Source: Streptomyces koelreuteriae
GTDB taxonomy: Bacteria > Actinomycetota > Actinomycetes > Streptomycetales > Streptomycetaceae
Assembly (NCBI RefSeq): GCF_018604545.1
Contig: NZ_CP075896.1
Span: 6,138,001 to 6,202,000 of the forward strand
Direction: 5' to 3'
DNA: 64,000 nucleotides
Part shown: positions 29,929 through 39,186 of the stretch, piece by piece
Position numbering within the stretch: position 1 is the first letter of the stretch
How the letters are laid out: each line of letters opens with the position of its first letter
Made by a program: the position numbers and the translations under genes
Notes under the pieces: generated by a model
Told to the model about the DNA's origin: nothing
The model's database searches: none
Seen by the model: the letters and a program-made list of their open reading frames with translations, nothing else

Positions 29929-30864
29929 TCATCCCACCAGCCGCTTCCGCCACTCCAGGGGCCCGACATCGATCGCCTTGCCCGGATCACCGTCCCACTC
30001 CGTGGACAGCCCGGCGGCGGCCAGCGCCGCCACGACCTCGTGCCCGACGGCCTTCGTGGTCTCCTCGGACCCGTCGAATCCGCCGTAGTACAGCGACAGG
30101 CCGTGCCCCCGCGCCGCGCCGCGCGTGCACTGGTGGTGGAAGAACACGAACCCGCGCACCCCCGGCGTGCCGTCCGCCTCCGCGCCGATCTCCGCCATGC
30201 CGCAGCCCCGGCAGCAGGTGAAGTCCTCACGGGCGACGATGCCGCCGCGGTCCAGGGCCGCGAAAGCACGCTCCAGCCGGTCCGGGTCGGTCGGTTCGCT
30301 CCAGGTCTCCTGCTCGTCGACGCGCTCCAGCCACAGCCGCTCGACGATCTGGCGAGCCTGCGCCGGGGAGACGGGGGAGGAGTCCTCCTTGCCCTGCATC
30401 AGGTACACCGCCTCGCGGATCATCGTCTCGATGTCCAGGTAGCCGTCCCGGAGCATCTCGTGGACGTACCCCTCGGCCCGCGCCGAGACCTCGGGGGCGA
30501 GCGGGGGCGGAGCGGCGGGCAGCCCGAACTTCTCGCGCTCCCAGGTGACTCCGGTGTCCCAGCCGTCCTCCTGGCGCGCCCAGCGGACCATTACCTCGGC
30601 GACGAGGCCCGGATCGGTCAGCCGGGTCACCCACAGGTGCGGAACGGACCCCGTGCGGTGCTGGAGGTCGTAGGCCCCGTCCCCGTCTCGTGCCGTCTGG
30701 ATGAAGACCATCGGCCGGTCCGGTATCCGCTGCACGATGAGGAAGTGGTCGTCGTCCCCGCCGATCCGCTCCACCAACTCGCGCAGCTCCCGGGCCGCGA
30801 TCCGCGTGTACGCCTGCCCGCTCTCTGTCCTCACCTTGACCGTGAGGCCCCCGTCGTTCTCCAT
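29929..30864 (-). CDS. Conserved hypothetical protein
   Basis: 311 residues from ATG 30864; an upstream start at 30894 is possible. The N-terminus ENDGGLTVKVRTESGQAYTRIAARELRELVERIGGDDDHFLIVQRI looks like a ligand or immunity-type domain. The middle contains CCRGCGMAEIGAEADGTPGVRGFVFFHHQCTRGA, whose Cys-x2-Cys and His/Cys residues suggest metal binding. A similar DUF6891-like fold is possible, but I am not sure. It lies downstream of glnII, behind the glnII terminator, on the same strand. Confidence 0.7.
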   Translation of the reverse strand: MENDGGLTVKVRTESGQAYTRIAARELRELVERIGGDDDHFLIVQRIPDRPMVFIQTARDGDGAYDLQHRTGSVPHLWVTRLTDPGLVAEVMVRWARQEDGWDTGVTWEREKFGLPAAPPPLAPEVSARAEGYVHEMLRDGYLDIETMIREAVYLMQGKEDSSPVSPAQARQIVERLWLERVDEQETWSEPTDPDRLERAFAALDRGGIVAREDFTCCRGCGMAEIGAEADGTPGVRGFVFFHHQCTRGAARGHGLSLYYGGFDGSEETTKAVGHEVVAALAAAGLSTEWDGDPGKAIDVGPLEWRKRLVG

Positions 30865-30896
30865 GCCGCTCACCCTGACACGCCCCACTGACAACG

Positions 30897-30934
30897 CGAG
30901 GGGGCGCCCACCGCGAGCGGTGAGCGCCCCCTCG
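30897..30934. terminator. Hairpin after glnII
   Basis: CGAGGGGGCGC (30897-30907) pairs with GCGCCCCCTCG (30924-30934). An inner CACCGC/CGGTG stem extends the helix. It lies 19 bases beyond the glnII stop and separates it from the next gene. Confidence 0.8.
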
Positions 30935-30952
30935 GGAGCCGGGAGGTACCGG

Positions 30953-31984
30953 TCAGACCTGGCCGGCCTTCTCCAGGGCCGAGCAGCAGGTGTCGACGAG
31001 CAGTCGCGTCACCACGTACGGGTCGACGTTGGCGTTCGGGCGGCGGTCCTCGATGTAGCCCTTGCCGTCCTTCTCGACCTGCCAGGGGATACGGACCGAG
31101 GCGCCGCGGTTGGAGACGCCGTAGGAGTACTCGTTCCACGGGGCGGTCTCGTGCAGACCGGTCAGGCGGTCGTCGATGCCCGCGCCGTAGTTCTTGACGT
31201 GGTCGAGCGGCTTGGAGCCCTCGCCGAGCGACTCGGCGGCGGTGATGATCGCCTCGTACGTCTCGCGCATCGCCTTGGTGGAGAAGTTGGTGTGCGCGCC
31301 CGCGCCGTTCCAGTCGCCCTTGACCGGCTTGGGGTCCAGGGTCGCGGAGACGCCGAAGTCCTCGGCGGTGCGGTAGAGCAGCCAGCGGGCCACCCACAGG
31401 TGGTCGGAGACCTCCAGCGGGGAGACCGGGCCGACCTGGAACTCCCACTGGCCGGGCATGACCTCGGCGTTGATGCCGGAGATGGCGAGGCCCGCCTCCA
31501 GGCAGTTGTCCAGGTGCGCCTCGACGACCTCACGGCCGAAGATCTCGTCCGCGCCGACACCGCAGTAGTAGCCGCCCTGCGGGGCCGGGAAGCCGCCCTT
31601 GGGGAAGCCGAGCGGGTAGCCGTCCTGGAAGAACGTGTACTCCTGCTCGATGCCGAAGATCGGCTCCTGCGCCGCGAACTTCTCGGCGACCTCGGCCAGC
31701 GCGGCACGGGTGTTGCTGGCGTGCGGGGTGAGGTCGATGTTCAGGACCTCGCACAGCACCAGGATGTCGTCGCCGCCGCGGATCGGGTCCGGGCAGGTGA
31801 AGACCGGCTTGAGGACACAGTCCGAGGCGTGGCCCTCGGCCTGGTTGGTGGACGACCCGTCGAAGCCCCAGATCGGCAGCGCGTCCAGACCCTCGGGCGA
31901 GCCCGTGATGATCTTGGTCTTGGAACGCAGTTTGGCCGTCGGCTCGGTGCCGTCGATCCAGATGTACTCAGCCTTGAAGGTCAC
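30953..31984 (-). CDS. glnII: Type II glutamine synthetase GlnII
   Basis: Eukaryotic-type (GSII) glutamine synthetase: glutamate + ammonia + ATP to glutamine. GTG 31984 gives 343 residues beginning VTFKAEYIWIDGTEPTAKLRSKTKII, the length I recall for S. coelicolor GlnII. GAAGGA lies upstream. GS signatures include LPIWGFDGSSTNQAEG and INAEVMPGQWEFQVGP, and KPVKGDWNGAGAHTNFSTKAMRE is the ATP-binding segment. GSII has no adenylylation site. A double GlnR box lies about 100 bases upstream. Confidence 0.95.
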   Translation of the reverse strand: MTFKAEYIWIDGTEPTAKLRSKTKIITGSPEGLDALPIWGFDGSSTNQAEGHASDCVLKPVFTCPDPIRGGDDILVLCEVLNIDLTPHASNTRAALAEVAEKFAAQEPIFGIEQEYTFFQDGYPLGFPKGGFPAPQGGYYCGVGADEIFGREVVEAHLDNCLEAGLAISGINAEVMPGQWEFQVGPVSPLEVSDHLWVARWLLYRTAEDFGVSATLDPKPVKGDWNGAGAHTNFSTKAMRETYEAIITAAESLGEGSKPLDHVKNYGAGIDDRLTGLHETAPWNEYSYGVSNRGASVRIPWQVEKDGKGYIEDRRPNANVDPYVVTRLLVDTCCSALEKAGQV

Positions 31985-32086
31985 GGGCCACATCCTTCGG
32001 GGGTGTGTCTGGGCGCGTATCGCGGGTGCTGCGGCGCTGCGGCACCGGTGCGCCGCGTCAACTGTCCGGCAGCCTGTCAACAGGCG

Positions 32087-32124
32087 ATTTCCCGGCCATT
32101 GCTCGGATGTGAACCCCGTGTTAC
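32087..32124 (-). promoter_or_regulatory. Double GlnR box of glnII
   Basis: Read on the minus strand: GTAAC-n6-TTCAC-n6-GCAAT-n6-GAAAT. The four 5-base half-sites with 6-base spacers match the published GlnR box layout gTnAC-n6-GaAAC repeated twice. Direct GlnR control of glnII is established in S. coelicolor; here it is inferred from the motif and position. Confidence 0.75.
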
Positions 32125-32180
32125 CTGGTGTTGCCGTGCCGTACTTCATGCCGAGAGGGCGCTCCGCCCGAGGCTGGGGG

Positions 32181-32215
32181 CGGTCACCGGCTTCCCTCCG
32201 TCAAGCCGGTGACCG
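32181..32215. terminator. Hairpin in glnII upstream gap, first
   Basis: Perfect 13-base stem (32181-32193 with 32203-32215) and a 9-base loop. It lies upstream of the glnII GlnR box and downstream of the DPBB-like gene. Confidence 0.6.
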
Positions 32216-32237
32216 GCGCCCGCGTCACCCGCACGCG

Positions 32238-32275
32238 CCGGTCCTGCTGCTCCTGGCCGGGAGCAGCAGGACCGG
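32238..32275. terminator. Hairpin after DPBB-like gene, second
   Basis: Perfect 16-base stem (32238-32253 with 32260-32275) and a 6-base loop, 65 bases beyond the stop of the DPBB-like gene. It is probably that gene's main terminator. Confidence 0.75.
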
Positions 32276-32340
32276 TGACACGTACGTGGGGCGGCCGAGG
32301 GGTTGGCCGCCGCCTCAGTGACTCAGTCGGCCGTCCGGCG

Positions 32341-33066
32341 TCACCCCACCTTCTCGATCAGGGCCCGGCGGATGAGGAACTTGCCGGGCTCACGGACCTG
32401 TTCGAAGGCGGCGTTGTTGAGCAGCGCACAGCTGCCGGAGGCCGAGGTGACCTCCACCGTCGTGGACTTGTTGTTGTCCAGGTTGGTGACCTTCAGCTGC
32501 GTGCCGACCGGGAACTGGTTGCTGGACGCGGCAGGCGCACCGCCCTCGCCGGAGAGCGTGACGGTGGAGCCGTTGCACACCTGCTGTCCCGACGCGGCGG
32601 CGCCGCCACCGGCGTCTTCCGCCGGTGCGGACTCCGCGGGCTGCGAAGCCTCGGCGCCGCCCCCGGCCGCGTCCTGACCGCCACCGGCCTGCTCGCCGCC
32701 GGCCTGTTCACCGCCCTGCGCGGGCTGCGAGGGCTGCGCGGCCTGGGAGTCCTGAGCCGACTCCCCAACCGTGCACCCCGACGCCTCCTGCTTCCGCTTG
32801 ATCTCCTCGATGACCGCCTCGCGGTTGGCGATCCGGGCCTCCGACTGCGCGTCGGGATTGGCCTGCTGGTCGGCGATGAACTTCTCGTTGTTGCCGAGGG
32901 CGGTGGCGAGTCCCAGGCAGGCCGTCGACTCCGCCGCCGACCGGGTGGTCGGCGGTGAGGCGTTCGACGTGCTCGCCATGACGAAGGCCCCGCCTCCCGC
33001 CACCGCCGCCGCGCTCACCAGCAGCGCGATCTTCTTCGTTGGGCCGAGAGTTCTCCTACGCGACAT
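32341..33066 (-). CDS. Secreted protein with DPBB-like C-terminus
   Basis: 241-residue exported protein. The signal region is MSRRRTLGPTKKIALLVSAAAVAGGGAFVMASTSNAS. A helical segment follows (LGNNEKFIADQQANPDAQSEARIANREAVIEEIKRKQEASGCT), then an Ala/Gly/Gln/Glu-rich linker (about 105-160). The C-terminal ~75 residues (QQVCNGSTVTLSGEG ... GTQLKVTNLDNNKSTTVEVTSASGSCALLNNAAFEQV) resemble an RlpA/expansin-like double-psi beta-barrel, with two Cys that could pair. Fold assignment is by pattern only. The layout (signal, helix, flexible linker, C-domain) parallels the DUF1996 protein at 24.1-25.7 kb. Confidence 0.72.
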   Translation of the reverse strand: MSRRRTLGPTKKIALLVSAAAVAGGGAFVMASTSNASPPTTRSAAESTACLGLATALGNNEKFIADQQANPDAQSEARIANREAVIEEIKRKQEASGCTVGESAQDSQAAQPSQPAQGGEQAGGEQAGGGQDAAGGGAEASQPAESAPAEDAGGGAAASGQQVCNGSTVTLSGEGGAPAASSNQFPVGTQLKVTNLDNNKSTTVEVTSASGSCALLNNAAFEQVREPGKFLIRRALIEKVG

Positions 33067-33185
33067 GCGCGCCTCCTGAAGAGGTAGGGGAGCGTACGCC
33101 GCTATGTACGAGATACCGAACGAGGTTACTCAGCAGTTACAGGAGTCAATGAAGTGACCTGCGCCACACGGGAAAAGAGGGGTGG

Positions 33186-33545
33186 TCAGCGCGCCAGGGC
33201 GTCCCGCACGGCCTCGTCGGTCCGGCCCACCACGGCCGTGCCGTCGTCCGCGGTGATGATCGGGCGCTGGATCAGCTTCGGGTGCTCGGCGAGCGCCTTG
33301 ACCCACCGGTCACGCGAACCGGCGTCCCGCGGCCACTCCTTGAGTCCGAGTTCCTTGGCGGCCGCCTCCTGGGTGCGGGTGATGTCCCAGGGCTCCAGGC
33401 CGAGGCGCTCGAGAACGCCACGGATCTCGTCCTCGCTCGGCACGTCCTCCAGATAGCGGCGGACGGTGTAGTCGGCGCCCTCGGCGTCGAGCAGCGACAC
33501 GGCGCTACGGCACTTCGAACAGGCCGGATTGATCCAGATCTCCAT
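33186..33545 (-). CDS. ArsC/Spx-family protein
   Basis: 119-residue thioredoxin-fold protein of the ArsC/YffB group. The active-site region is MEIWINPACSKCRSAVSLLDAEG (Cys9, Cys12), with a conserved Arg/Pro loop at LIQRPIITADDGTAVVGR. The family includes arsenate reductases, but no arsenic-resistance genes are nearby, so a general thiol-redox role is as likely. Confidence 0.85.
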   Translation of the reverse strand: MEIWINPACSKCRSAVSLLDAEGADYTVRRYLEDVPSEDEIRGVLERLGLEPWDITRTQEAAAKELGLKEWPRDAGSRDRWVKALAEHPKLIQRPIITADDGTAVVGRTDEAVRDALAR

Positions 33546-33774
33546 GCGCCCACGGTACGCGCAGCCGTCGCTGTTCGATTTTCAGCCGACCTCAGACGCC
33601 CCTCGCGGAGCTGCCGTGACATGGCGCCAATTTCCCTGCTCACCAGGGCTTTTGCCAGGCTTGGCGGACTCCCCGTTGTCAGTGCCCGGCGGTAGAATAT
33701 AAGCAGTGTTCGAGGGTGGCGCCGGGGTCGCAGAGGACTTCCGGTGGCCGCCCGATCGCGACAGGAGGATGTCT

Positions 33775-34076
33775 GTGCCCGCTGCCGCTCTGAAGTCGAA
33801 GCCGTTGCCCACCCAGTCCACCGCGAAGCGTCCCGTCCTGCTCGACCTGCCCTACGCGCCCGTGGAGAAGCGGCCGCTGCCGCCGGGCCGGCCGCGCGAG
33901 TGGTACGTCACGCACAACCGCCGCCTCAAGGCGATGCGGCTCGCCATCGCCCTGCTCGACTCCGGCGTCTACATGCCGAACCAGGCCCGCGACGAGACGA
34001 TCCGCCGCGCGGCGGAGCAGATCGGTGTCCACCCGCCGTCGGGCACGACGTGCCACATGGTGCGGGCGTTCATGCG

Positions 34077-34089
<13 letters not shown>
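33775..34089 (+). CDS. 104-residue conserved protein of unknown function
   Basis: AGGAGG (33763-33768) directly abuts an in-frame ATG at 33769, leaving no spacer. GTG 33775 has the ideal 6-base spacing and is taken as the start. The basic protein (LPYAPVEKRPLPPGRPREWYVTHNRRLKAMRLAIALLDSGVY ... DETIRRAAEQIGVHPPSGTTCHMVRAFMRYAR) is mostly helical and could bind nucleic acid, but no known motif is clear. Its 3' end overlaps the convergent aldo/keto reductase gene by 13 bases. Confidence 0.68.
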
Positions 34090-35150
<1,061 letters not shown>

Positions 35151-35169
35151 CTCGGCTCCTCTCGATCTC

Positions 35170-35205
35170 CACTAACGGGTCTATGGTTCCGTTAGTGGTC
35201 ACTAA
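35170..35205. promoter_or_regulatory. TetR operator between AKR and tetR
   Basis: CACTAACGG (35170-35178) and CCGTTAGTG (35189-35197) form a perfect 9-base inverted repeat with a 10-base spacer. A third CACTAA half-site follows at 35200-35205. It is centrally placed between the divergent genes. Confidence 0.75.
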
Positions 35206-35245
35206 GGTAGCAGGGCGAGACGGTTAATGGAACAGGAGTGCCGTT

Positions 35246-35857
35246 ATGGCTGACGGAGGCGAGCCGGGGACCGTGCGGCCCGGAGGGCGCACGGCGCGGG
35301 TACGGGAAGCGGTGCTGCGGGCGGCCGAGGACGCCCTGACCGAGCAGGGCTTCACCGGCCTGGACCTGGCCGACGTCGCCCGCCGTGCCGGGGTCGGCAA
35401 GACGACCGTCTACCGCCGCTGGGCGACCGTGACCGGGCTGGTGGCCGACCTCCTGCTGGACATGGCCGAGCAGTCCGCGCCCCGCACCGAGACCGGCTCG
35501 CTGCTCGGCGACCTCACGGCCAACGCCCGGCTCGTCCAGCGCACCCTGACGGACCCCCGGCAGGGGCCCCTGTTCAAGGCCCTGATCGCCGCCGCCACCG
35601 GCGACCCCAGGACGGCCGCGGCGCTCCGGCGCTTCTACGACATCCGCGTCAGGGAATGGGCTCCCTGTGTGCGGCAGGCCGTCGACCGGGGCGAGGTGCC
35701 CGAGGGCACCGACACGCATGAGGTGATCCGCGCCGTCTCCGCCCCGCTCTACTACCACCTGCTGATCAGCGGCGCCCGCCTCGACGGCGCCACGGCCGAC
35801 CGGGCCGCCGAGGCCGCCGCGACGGCGGCGCGCGCGGGTGTGTACGTACGGGCCTGA
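35246..35857 (+). CDS. TetR-family regulator of the aldo/keto reductase
   Basis: 203-residue TetR repressor starting at ATG 35246 behind AGGAG. The helix-turn-helix is GFTGLDLADVARRAGVGKTTVYRRWATVTGLVADLL (about 36-72). The C-terminal domain belongs to the TetR_C_16/AcrR type. It is divergent from the aldo/keto reductase and shares the palindrome at 35170-35205, so it likely controls both. Confidence 0.88.
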   Translation: MADGGEPGTVRPGGRTARVREAVLRAAEDALTEQGFTGLDLADVARRAGVGKTTVYRRWATVTGLVADLLLDMAEQSAPRTETGSLLGDLTANARLVQRTLTDPRQGPLFKALIAAATGDPRTAAALRRFYDIRVREWAPCVRQAVDRGEVPEGTDTHEVIRAVSAPLYYHLLISGARLDGATADRAAEAAATAARAGVYVRA

Positions 35858-35878
35858 GGGCCCGGGGCGGCGCCGGCC

Positions 35879-37507
35879 TCAGACGTACCGTTCCATCAGC
35901 CCCGTCGCATACGCCTCCAGCCGCCCGCCCAGCACCTGAGGTGTCAGGTCGGTCCGCCCCAGCTCCCGCCAAGGAACCGCCAGCTTCGCCGCGTCGGGGA
36001 CATAGGCCAGGGCGTCGAGCAGCCGCCAGTACAGATGGTCCGGGCCGTCGGCGAGGGGCCGGCCGCCGCGTGCCTCGTAGCGCTCCCGGAAGCCGAGGCC
36101 GTACTCCGGGCCGTGCAGCAGCGCGAGCGCCGTCGAGCAGTGGGCGACGTCCAGGTCGGCGGGGCCCCAGGAGGTCTCCACCCAGTCGACGACACCGCCG
36201 ATCCGCAGCCCGGCCCCCGAGCCCGTGAACAGCACGTTCCCGGGATGGAAGTCCCGGTGCAGGAAACAGCCCTCGTACGGCGGGGGATCGCGGCGGATGA
36301 CGTCCACGGCCCGCTCCCAGCCCGGCGGAACGCCCTCCGGTGACGTCCACGCCTGGTACGAGCGCGGACGCTCCTCGGGAACGACCCGGTGGATCCGGGC
36401 CAGTTGAGCCGCGAGCAGCTCCACGCGCGCGTCGAGGTCCTCCTCGTCGACCCGGACCCGCCCCGGCAGCACCGACATCAGCAGGGACGGATGGTCACAG
36501 TGCTCGGCGGTCGCGTCCACGCCGATCAGCTCCGGGGCGGGCACACCCTCCTCCCCGCCCAGCAGCGTCAGCACGTCCGCCTCGCGGGACAGCAGCCCGG
36601 GGGCGTGCCGCCGGAAGAAGGGCTTCACGAAGGTCCGCAGGGCGAGGGCGGTGCCGTCGTCGAGGGTGAGCCGCCGCATCTGGGCGCTCCAACCGCCCTG
36701 CAGATAAGCCGACTTGTCGACCGTACGGCTCTCCGGGAGCTGCTTGGCCACCCACGCCCGGGTCGCCGTCCAGCCCTGCTCGCCGAGCCCGGCCAGCAGG
36801 GCCGTGACGAACGCCCGCCGGTCGTCGGGACGGTCCCGGAACCACAGGCCCAACCGGTGCTCCGCCTCGGGCAGTTCCCAGTGGGTGAACTGCGCGCGCC
36901 GGGCCAGGGCCTGGGAGACGGCCTCCGTCACGGCGGGCGGGATGACCTCGTCCGTGCCCGGCACCGCGAGCACCGCCCGCCCCTCGTACGACCCCAGCAC
37001 GTCGAGCGCGGACGACGTACGCCAGCCGCCGGACCGGCGGATGATCTCGCTGAACCGTCCGTCGCCCTGCCCGAACGGCACGTCCCACGCCTCGGCCGCG
37101 TACACCGCGGGCGCGCACAGCCCCAGGGCCGCCACCCGGTCCCCGTAGTGCCGGGCGAGATCGGCCACCGTCTGACCGCTCATGCTGAACCCGACCAGGA
37201 CCATCGGCACGTCCCCGCGTGTCTGCGCGTCGATCACGGACACGGCCTGCTCGAAGCGGCGGCGCAGGCTCAGCTCCCGCAGCAGGCCGGTGCTCTCCCC
37301 GTGCCCCGAGAAGTCGAAGGCGAGGACGTGGCAGCCGTGCGCGGCGAACTCCGACAGCAGCGGCATCAGCCGCTCCTTGCTGCCGTTGCCCGCGCCGTGC
37401 AGGACCACGGCGGTCGCTCTCGCCGACGCACGGGCTCCGCCGTACAGCCCGCTGAGTCGTTCACCGCCGAAGGCGTGCGTGAAAGGGGTCAACTCCAGCT
37501 CACTCAT
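35879..37507 (-). CDS. Alpha/beta hydrolase-aminoglycoside phosphotransferase fusion
   Basis: 542-residue two-domain protein. Residues about 1-235 are an alpha/beta hydrolase: oxyanion region AVVLHGAGNGSKER, nucleophile Ser108 in LVGFSMSGQ (a GxSxS elbow rather than GxSxG), Asp in VPGTDEVIPP and His in EAEHRLGLWF. Residues about 250-540 are an APH-type kinase: VPAPELIGVDATAEHCDHPSLLMSVLPG, Brenner motif FLHRDFHPGNVLF and metal-binding GVVDWVETSWGPADLDVAH. The domains are joined without a stop. The start could be ATG 37519. Function is not deducible; a small-molecule kinase plus esterase on one pathway is an inference. Confidence 0.82.
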   Translation of the reverse strand: MSELELTPFTHAFGGERLSGLYGGARASARATAVVLHGAGNGSKERLMPLLSEFAAHGCHVLAFDFSGHGESTGLLRELSLRRRFEQAVSVIDAQTRGDVPMVLVGFSMSGQTVADLARHYGDRVAALGLCAPAVYAAEAWDVPFGQGDGRFSEIIRRSGGWRTSSALDVLGSYEGRAVLAVPGTDEVIPPAVTEAVSQALARRAQFTHWELPEAEHRLGLWFRDRPDDRRAFVTALLAGLGEQGWTATRAWVAKQLPESRTVDKSAYLQGGWSAQMRRLTLDDGTALALRTFVKPFFRRHAPGLLSREADVLTLLGGEEGVPAPELIGVDATAEHCDHPSLLMSVLPGRVRVDEEDLDARVELLAAQLARIHRVVPEERPRSYQAWTSPEGVPPGWERAVDVIRRDPPPYEGCFLHRDFHPGNVLFTGSGAGLRIGGVVDWVETSWGPADLDVAHCSTALALLHGPEYGLGFRERYEARGGRPLADGPDHLYWRLLDALAYVPDAAKLAVPWRELGRTDLTPQVLGGRLEAYATGLMERYV

Positions 37508-37576
37508 ACGGCCATTCACTCACGCCGCGCAGGGCGGTGACGGGTGAGTGGGGGAGGCGCGACCGACGAGGGGCGG

Positions 37577-38164
37577 TCACAGCCCGGGCGCCCCCCACAC
37601 CGGGAACCAGCGGCCGAGATCCTGCTCGATCCGCAGATCACCGGCGAGCGCCGACCGCACCTGGAGCTCCAGCGCGTTGTCGCGCCGCTGCGCCTCGCCG
37701 CCGGGCAGGGGAGCGAACGGGTAGAACGTGCCGCGCTTGTAGAGGTAGACCAGCGCGAGCCGCCGCCCGGCCCGGTCCCGGAACCCGGCGAGGGAGCACA
37801 GCAGTTGCGGCCCAAAGCCGTTGACCTCCATCTGGCTGTTCACGGCGTGCAGGTCGTTCACGAGCGCGTGCAGTTGGTCGGGGGCGCGGTGCGAGACCAG
37901 CCAGGAGTAGCCGTATCCGTCCTGGCGCAGTTCCACCGGTGGACCGTCGCGCTCGGTGTCGGCGTCCAGCAGGGCCTGCACCTCGCGGTGGCTCTGCTCG
38001 AAGGCCGCGCCCTCGACCGTCGCGTAACACACCGCGCCCTGCCCGGTCGGGGTGAAACCCGCCGCGGCCTCCAGGGTCACGGCCGCCGACGGCAGCGCGA
38101 ACAGCCGGTCGAGATCCGGCGCGACCGGCTTGGTCCGGCCGAGCAGAATGTCCAGCAGCCCCAT
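37577..38164 (-). CDS. PspAB-like protein
   Basis: 195-residue cytoplasmic protein starting MGLLDILLGRTKPVAPDLDRLFALPSAAVTLEAA. It resembles the PspA-associated protein PspAB found beside HtpX in actinobacteria; this is from family memory. The C-terminal part (GPQLLCSLAGFRDRAGRRLALVYLYKRGTFYPFAPLPG) is well ordered, with no catalytic motif. It lies 7 bases downstream of htpX, so the two form an envelope-stress operon. Confidence 0.7.
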   Translation of the reverse strand: MGLLDILLGRTKPVAPDLDRLFALPSAAVTLEAAAGFTPTGQGAVCYATVEGAAFEQSHREVQALLDADTERDGPPVELRQDGYGYSWLVSHRAPDQLHALVNDLHAVNSQMEVNGFGPQLLCSLAGFRDRAGRRLALVYLYKRGTFYPFAPLPGGEAQRRDNALELQVRSALAGDLRIEQDLGRWFPVWGAPGL

Positions 38165-38171
38165 GCCCCGC

Positions 38172-39089
38172 TCACACCCCTCCGGGTGCCGCCGCCTCGC
38201 CCAGCTCGGCGGAGATCCGGCCCAGTTGGTCGAGGCGCTGCTCCAGGCTCGGGTGGGTCGAGAAGAGCCGCGCGACACCGGGCTCGCGGCCCAGCGCCGG
38301 GGTGAAGTAGAAGGCGTTGAAGGCCTGGGCCGTGCGCAGGTCCTTCGTCGGGATGCGGGCGATGTCGCCGGAGACCTTGGTGAGGGCGGAGGCGAGCGCC
38401 GAGGGCCGGCCGGTGAGCAGCGCGGCCGCCCGGTCGGCGGCCAGTTCCCGGTACCGGGACAGGGCCCGGATCAGCAGGAAGCTCAGCGCGTACACGGCCG
38501 CGGACACACCCATCACCGCGGCGAAGATCACCGCGGTGTTCTGGTCCCTGCGTCCCCCGCCGAACAACTGCGAGTAGAAGGCGAACCGCACGATCAATCC
38601 CGCGATCACCCCCAGAAAGGACGCGACCGTGATCACGGCGACGTCCTTGTGCGCCACATGCGACAGCTCGTGCGCGAGGACGCCCTCCAGCTCGGCCGGC
38701 TCCAGCCGCCGCAGCAGCCCGGTCGTCACACAGACCACGGCGTGGTCCGGATTCCGCCCGGTCGCGAACGCGTTCGGCATGTCCATATCGGAGACGGCCA
38801 CCACCGGCTTGGGCATGTCGGCCATGGCACACAGCCGGTCCACGACCCCGTGCAGCTCGGGAAACTCCTCCCGCTCCACGACCCGCCCGCGCATGGCGTA
38901 CAGCGCGATCCGGTCGGAGAACCAGTACTGAGCCCCCAACAGCCCCGCCGCGACCACCACGACGAGCACCCAGGACCTCAGCAGCACGATCAGCGCCGCG
39001 ACGAACCCCACGTACAACAACCCGAGCAGGAACAGCGTGATCCCCATACGGGTGGTCAACCGCCGGTCGCTCCGGAAGCGGCTGTGCAT
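38172..39089 (-). CDS. htpX: Zinc metalloprotease HtpX
   Basis: Membrane M48 protease that degrades misfolded membrane proteins. 305 residues from ATG 39089; ATG 39095 is equally possible. Two N-terminal membrane helices (ITLFLLGLLYVGFVAALIVLL, VLVVVVAAGLLGAQYWF) precede the zinc motif HELSH (about 140-144). Two more membrane segments follow it (VITVASFLGVIAGLIVRFAFY, TAVIFAAVMGVSAAVYALSFLLI). The third zinc ligand Glu probably lies in YRELAADRAAAL. It is the first gene of a pair with the PspAB-like gene. Confidence 0.93.
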   Translation of the reverse strand: MHSRFRSDRRLTTRMGITLFLLGLLYVGFVAALIVLLRSWVLVVVVAAGLLGAQYWFSDRIALYAMRGRVVEREEFPELHGVVDRLCAMADMPKPVVAVSDMDMPNAFATGRNPDHAVVCVTTGLLRRLEPAELEGVLAHELSHVAHKDVAVITVASFLGVIAGLIVRFAFYSQLFGGGRRDQNTAVIFAAVMGVSAAVYALSFLLIRALSRYRELAADRAAALLTGRPSALASALTKVSGDIARIPTKDLRTAQAFNAFYFTPALGREPGVARLFSTHPSLEQRLDQLGRISAELGEAAAPGGV

Positions 39090-39186
39090 CTGCATCACCC
39101 CGCAGTCAGGCACTCGTCCCACTGCCAGTGTGCACCCGGCCCCGCCCATGAACGGGTCGTGATCACCCCCAGGACAGGCAAAGCCG

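Larger units (their letters stand above)
31985..32340. promoter_or_regulatory. Gap between glnII and the next upstream gene
   Basis: This 356-base region has no convincing gene. The half near glnII holds its promoter: a TTGACA (32075-32080, minus strand) and the GlnR double box (32087-32124). The other half holds two strong hairpins (32181-32215 and 32238-32275) that probably end transcription from the DPBB-like gene. Confidence 0.7.

Noticed and set aside
37521..38305. Plus-strand frames opposite the PspAB-like gene
   Set aside because: Gln/Arg/Pro-rich translations without domains; the minus-strand frame has an ordered protein and operon context.
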